A DNA stretch of 64,000 bases from Cupriavidus pinatubonensis. GTDB taxonomy: Bacteria; Pseudomonadota; Gammaproteobacteria; Burkholderiales; Burkholderiaceae. Below the pieces are notes generated by a model that ran no database searches, was not told the DNA's origin, and was given only the letters and a program-made list of their open reading frames with translations. This document shows, one piece after another, positions 61,497-64,000 of the stretch (positions are counted from its first letter, which is position 1; each line of letters begins with the position of its first letter). Made by a program: the position numbers and the translations under genes. The DNA lies in assembly GCF_019602855.1 (NCBI RefSeq), contig NZ_CP080769.1:558001-622000 (forward strand). The letters run 5' to 3'.

Positions 61497-61868
61497 TTAG
61501 CCGTGCGGCTGAAAGCCGGTATGGATACGCAACCCATGCTGCTGCGGCGCATTGCGGATATCCGACGACTGATGCATCTCGACCGCGATCGATGCGTGGC
61601 ACATGGACAGCATCAGCCTGAACAGGTTTTGCGCCGGCGCTGGCATGTCGTCGATCGGGAACTGATCGAGAAAAGCGACTGCTGCGTCCGCACGCTCCAA
61701 CATCGCGTCGTAGAACGCGATGATTTCCGGATAGGGCGTGGCGGCACGTTGAACCCATCGTTCGTGCGATGTCGACACGTTCCATTGATCGAGGAATGAT
61801 TCGAGATCCTGAAATCCGTCCGGCAGGCCGGCGGCATTCATATTGACTGGCGTAACTTCATCTTTCAT
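61497..61868 (-). CDS. Small conserved-looking accessory protein of the oxygenase cluster
   Basis: 123 residues. A very strong Shine-Dalgarno (AGGAGGAG) precedes the ATG at 61868. The sequence is helical and acidic (LPDGFQDLESFLDQWNVSTS, EIIAFYDAMLERADAAVAFLDQFPIDDMPAPAQNLFRLMLSMCHASIAVEMHQ) with no signal or TM segment. It lies 54 bp upstream of the oxygenase gene and is surely co-transcribed. The role is unknown; a small partner or substrate-handling protein is possible. Confidence 0.75.
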   Translation of the reverse strand: MKDEVTPVNMNAAGLPDGFQDLESFLDQWNVSTSHERWVQRAATPYPEIIAFYDAMLERADAAVAFLDQFPIDDMPAPAQNLFRLMLSMCHASIAVEMHQSSDIRNAPQQHGLRIHTGFQPHG

Positions 61869-62024
61869 GGTGTGCTCCTCCTAGGGTTGTATGCTGCTGG
61901 AACGCGTCAAAGCGGTCATCCGATTTCGCGGACGCGCGCGCCCGTTCCCGTCGGCACAGGTCAACGGGGGCTGTCCGGGCGCGGAGGCCAGAGCGAGCGC
62001 GTCGCGCTTCTCTACCTTCCGCTG

Positions 62025-62250
62025 TCAGCCTTCGATGTTTTCGTTGAATACCGGACTGTCTGAAAGTTCGTGAAATCCAGGTACTTCGTCAGCCATTCGC
62101 CGGATCGCTTCACGTATCCAAAGGAATACGCCCGGCAAAGCAATCGGACACGCTGTCGTCGGTTTGGATGTCGATGAAGCGGGTCCAGATTTCCTCGGTG
62201 TCGACGCGCTTGCGCAGCCTTTCTGCAAGGCCGGTGGCATGCATTGCCAA
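62025..62250 (-). pseudogene. Small ORF of the oxygenase cluster with a frameshift
   Basis: AGGAG precedes TTG 62250 / ATG 62244. One frame gives MHATGLAERLRKRVDTEEIWTRFIDIQTDDSVSD. Near 62130 the frame changes to VFLWIREAIRRMADEVPGFHELSDSPVFNENIEG. Together they form a plausible 75-residue protein in line with the operon. Either it is broken or a base is miscalled. Confidence 0.45.
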
Positions 62251-62336
62251 GATGTGTCTCCTGCTGGGAATAGGCACGTCGGTGCACGCCTTTTCATTGT
62301 GTTCCGAATAATCGCTCCCCCCAGCTCGATCCACAG

Positions 62337-62612
62337 TCAATATGTTTCATCGAACCGTTCCGTACTTCGAACGACCCGCAATTCTCCGCCTCGCTGGTGA
62401 ATGAAACCGCTCGTGCTACCTTCGTCATAGAATGATGTTATTTTCCCCGTCAGGATCGGACCAAGCGGCAGCGTTCGCATTTCTTCTTCGAGCGTACGGA
62501 TCTCCAGCATCGAATGCATCGGCACGTACAGGCATATGCCACATGCATTGCCCGCCTCGCGGCAGACAATGAAGGATCTTGGATTTCTACCTATTGATAC
62601 TCGCCTGCCCAA
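62337..62612 (-). CDS. Hypothetical small protein
   Basis: Up to 91 residues; the more convincing start is an internal ATG giving MHSMLEIRTLEEEMRTLPLG, ILTGKITSFYDEGSTSGFIH and RGGELRVVRSTERFDETY. No motif recognised. It lies between the oxygenase cluster and the divergent AraC gene, so it may be the first gene of the leftward operon. Confidence 0.35.
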   Translation of the reverse strand: MGRRVSIGRNPRSFIVCREAGNACGICLYVPMHSMLEIRTLEEEMRTLPLGPILTGKITSFYDEGSTSGFIHQRGGELRVVRSTERFDETY

Positions 62613-62663
62613 GGTCTAGCATCCGCGCATTTTCATCGATCATGCGCTCGCGCGTTGGCCTCC

Positions 62664-63602
62664 ATGGACCCGCTGTCTGACGTACTTTCCTTGCTAAAGC
62701 CGCGTACCCGGTTTCTTGCGGGACTCGATACCGCCGGCGCGTGGTCCTTCGCATTTCCTCCGGAGACCGGCATCAAGATCGTCGCCGTGCTGCGCGGGAA
62801 CTGCTGGGGGATGATCGAGGGCCTGGAGCAGCCCGTACGCTTCGAGGAAGGCGACTGCTTCCTGTTGAATGCCAACCGCCGCATCGTGGCAACATCGGAT
62901 CCATCGCTCGTACCCGACGACTCTGAGGACATCATGAAAACCATCGAGCACAATGGCATCGCCGTTCACAATGGCGGCGGCGAGGTGCTAATGGTGGGCG
63001 GGCTGTTCGCCTTCTCGACCAGTCACGCCGCCACCCTGTTCGACGCGCTGCCGCCCCTCTTCTCCGCGCCGCGCGACACGAGCGAGGCGGAGATCCTGAG
63101 GTGGGCAATCGGCCAGTTGGGCCGGGAAGTGCACGAACAGTTGCCAGGCGGCGCATTGTTGTCCACCGATCTCGTTCACATGATGCTGGTGCCGATCCTG
63201 CGGCTGCAACTGACCAAATCAACCGGCAATCTGTCGCCTGGCTGGTTCCCCGCCCTTTCCGACCGGCAGATCGGTGCGGCGCTCAGCGCCCTGCATGATC
63301 AGCCGGCCCGTCCGTGGACTCTCGAAGAACTGGCCCGGATCTCCGGCGTGTCGCGCACGATCTTTGCGCAGCGCTTCAAACGCCTGGTGGGAACGACGGC
63401 GATGTGCTACCTGTCGCGCTGGCGCATGCTGAAGGCCGCAGAACGGCTTCGTGACAGCACCGACAGCATCGCGTCGATTGCGTTCTCGCTCGGTTACGAA
63501 TCCGAAAGTGCGTTCAGCGGTGCATTCAAACGGATCATGCTCTGCACGCCAACGCAGTGCCGTCGCGAACCGGAGCGTCTCGCCGCGAACACACCTGCGT
63601 GA
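62664..63602 (+). CDS. AraC-family transcriptional regulator with N-terminal cupin
   Basis: 312 residues from the ATG at 62664. The N-terminal AraC_binding_6/cupin domain (DTAGAWSFAFPPETGIKIVAVLRGNCWGMIEGLEQPVRFEEGDCFLLNANRR) is followed by the double HTH (ARPWTLEELARISGVSRTIFAQRFKRLVGTTAMCYLSRWRMLKAAERLRDSTDSIASIAFSLGYESESAFSGAFKRIMLCTPTQCR). Such cupin-AraC proteins usually activate a neighbouring catabolic operon. It is divergent from the Rieske oxygenase genes and is the likely regulator. Confidence 0.92.
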   Translation: MDPLSDVLSLLKPRTRFLAGLDTAGAWSFAFPPETGIKIVAVLRGNCWGMIEGLEQPVRFEEGDCFLLNANRRIVATSDPSLVPDDSEDIMKTIEHNGIAVHNGGGEVLMVGGLFAFSTSHAATLFDALPPLFSAPRDTSEAEILRWAIGQLGREVHEQLPGGALLSTDLVHMMLVPILRLQLTKSTGNLSPGWFPALSDRQIGAALSALHDQPARPWTLEELARISGVSRTIFAQRFKRLVGTTAMCYLSRWRMLKAAERLRDSTDSIASIAFSLGYESESAFSGAFKRIMLCTPTQCRREPERLAANTPA

Positions 63603-63704
63603 CGGCGGACGGACGACGCGGGACATCGCGGATTCGCCGCCCAGCACCCAGCTTCGACGTCATTTTTTTGCGTTGCGACGCTTGTCCTTTTCTCCGGCCC
63701 GATC

Positions 63705-64000
63705 GGCACAGGCCGATCAACGCAGAGACGGGCGCGAAGATCGCGAACGGCGCCATCGCTACAACCCACTCGACCATCTTGATGAGGCCCGAGAGAAGCG
63801 ACTCGGTGCGCACCGCCTTCATCAAGAGACCGTGATCAAATTGATCGAACGCCGCCTTGATATCAAACTCAACCATGAGTCCGGATGAAAAATCGGGTCG
63901 AGTATCGGTTCGATGATGAGCTTGGCTACGGTCTGCGCAATCCGATCTGATACGGTTGGAATACCGAGTTTTCTGAAGCCACCTTTTGCCTTCGGAATTT
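63705..64000 (-). pseudogene. Group II intron RT fragment fused to a transporter fragment
   Basis: From the right edge: IPKAKGGFRKLGIPTVSDRI AQTVAKLIIEPILDPIFHPDS, then after a deletion MVEFDIKAAFDQFDHGLLMKAV, both from an intron-encoded reverse transcriptase. In frame it then passes to SLLSGLIKMVEWVVAMAPFAIFAPVSALIG, which resembles a dicarboxylate/amino acid:cation symporter helix. It is a recombination relic continuing beyond the window. Confidence 0.55.

Noticed and set aside
59167..61785. 872-codon frame covering the reductase and oxygenase
   Set aside because: Only the last 322 codons encode the reductase. The rest is antisense or out of frame to the oxygenase, which has its own ribosome-binding site and motifs.
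1..64000. tRNA, rRNA or CRISPR array
   Set aside because: No tRNA-like cloverleaf, rRNA stretch or regularly spaced short repeat was recognised by reading both strands.

Overview
The window looks like accessory DNA from a Burkholderiaceae bacterium, most likely Cupriavidus or a close relative. The grounds are high GC, many tripartite-tricarboxylate (Bug) receptors, MmgE/PrpD proteins and CaiB/BaiF CoA-transferases, a DUF4148 protein, a Burkholderiales-type porin, a phasin remnant and a marR-nodT-emrA-emrB efflux operon. No rRNA, tRNA or CRISPR array was seen. The region is heavily reworked: I count remnants or copies of ISL3, IS256, IS110/IS1111, IS3, IS5 and Tn402/Tn5053-type elements, a group II intron, and many frameshifted or fused gene remnants.

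Layout. 0-4 kb: a branched-chain-amino-acid-type binding protein diverges from an alpha/beta hydrolase of the FrsA/dihydropseudooxynicotine-hydrolase type; a DUF4148 peptide and a LysR regulator follow. 4-5 kb: decayed ISL3 transposase. 5.2-10.5 kb: EmrAB-NodT multidrug efflux operon with its MarR regulator and three similar palindromic operators. 11.6-14.9 kb: a small gene split by an IS256-family element that is itself split by an IS110-family element. All three can be reconstructed exactly.

15-28 kb: a stress/metal island. It holds a phasin remnant, truncated MgtC, two TPM-domain proteins, LemA, an archaeal-type methionine adenosyltransferase, a copper-type P-ATPase with two YHS domains, several small membrane/YHS/DUF2933/DUF5676 genes (partly frameshifted), an accessory FtsH protease, PPK2 polyphosphate kinase, a Met/Gly-rich and a His-rich secreted protein, and half an MFS transporter. 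Three FNR-type boxes (TTGAT-N4-ATCAA; two perfect, one with one mismatch) lie in its intergenic regions, suggesting oxygen- or NO-responsive control. The right edge is cut by tniA/tniB remnants.

29.5-38 kb: two IclR regulators, a group II intron downstream of a terminator-like hairpin, an NTF2-like protein, a DUF2889/lipase pseudogene pair and a porin. 38-57 kb: catabolic genes. An MmgE/PrpD-Bug-MmgE/PrpD operon is followed by several broken oxidoreductase genes, then a leftward set: nitroreductase, Bug, two CaiB/BaiF CoA-transferases, acyl-CoA dehydrogenase, MaoC hydratase and CitE-like lyase. A TetR gene and CTAAC/GTTAG operator half-sites flank this set. The enzyme set fits activation and cleavage of a branched C5-type dicarboxylate through CoA esters, which is inference. 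57-58.3 kb: SDR/IS3/IS1111 mosaic. 59-63.6 kb: a two-component Rieske oxygenase cluster with small accessory ORFs and a divergent AraC regulator. The window ends in a reverse-transcriptase/transporter remnant.
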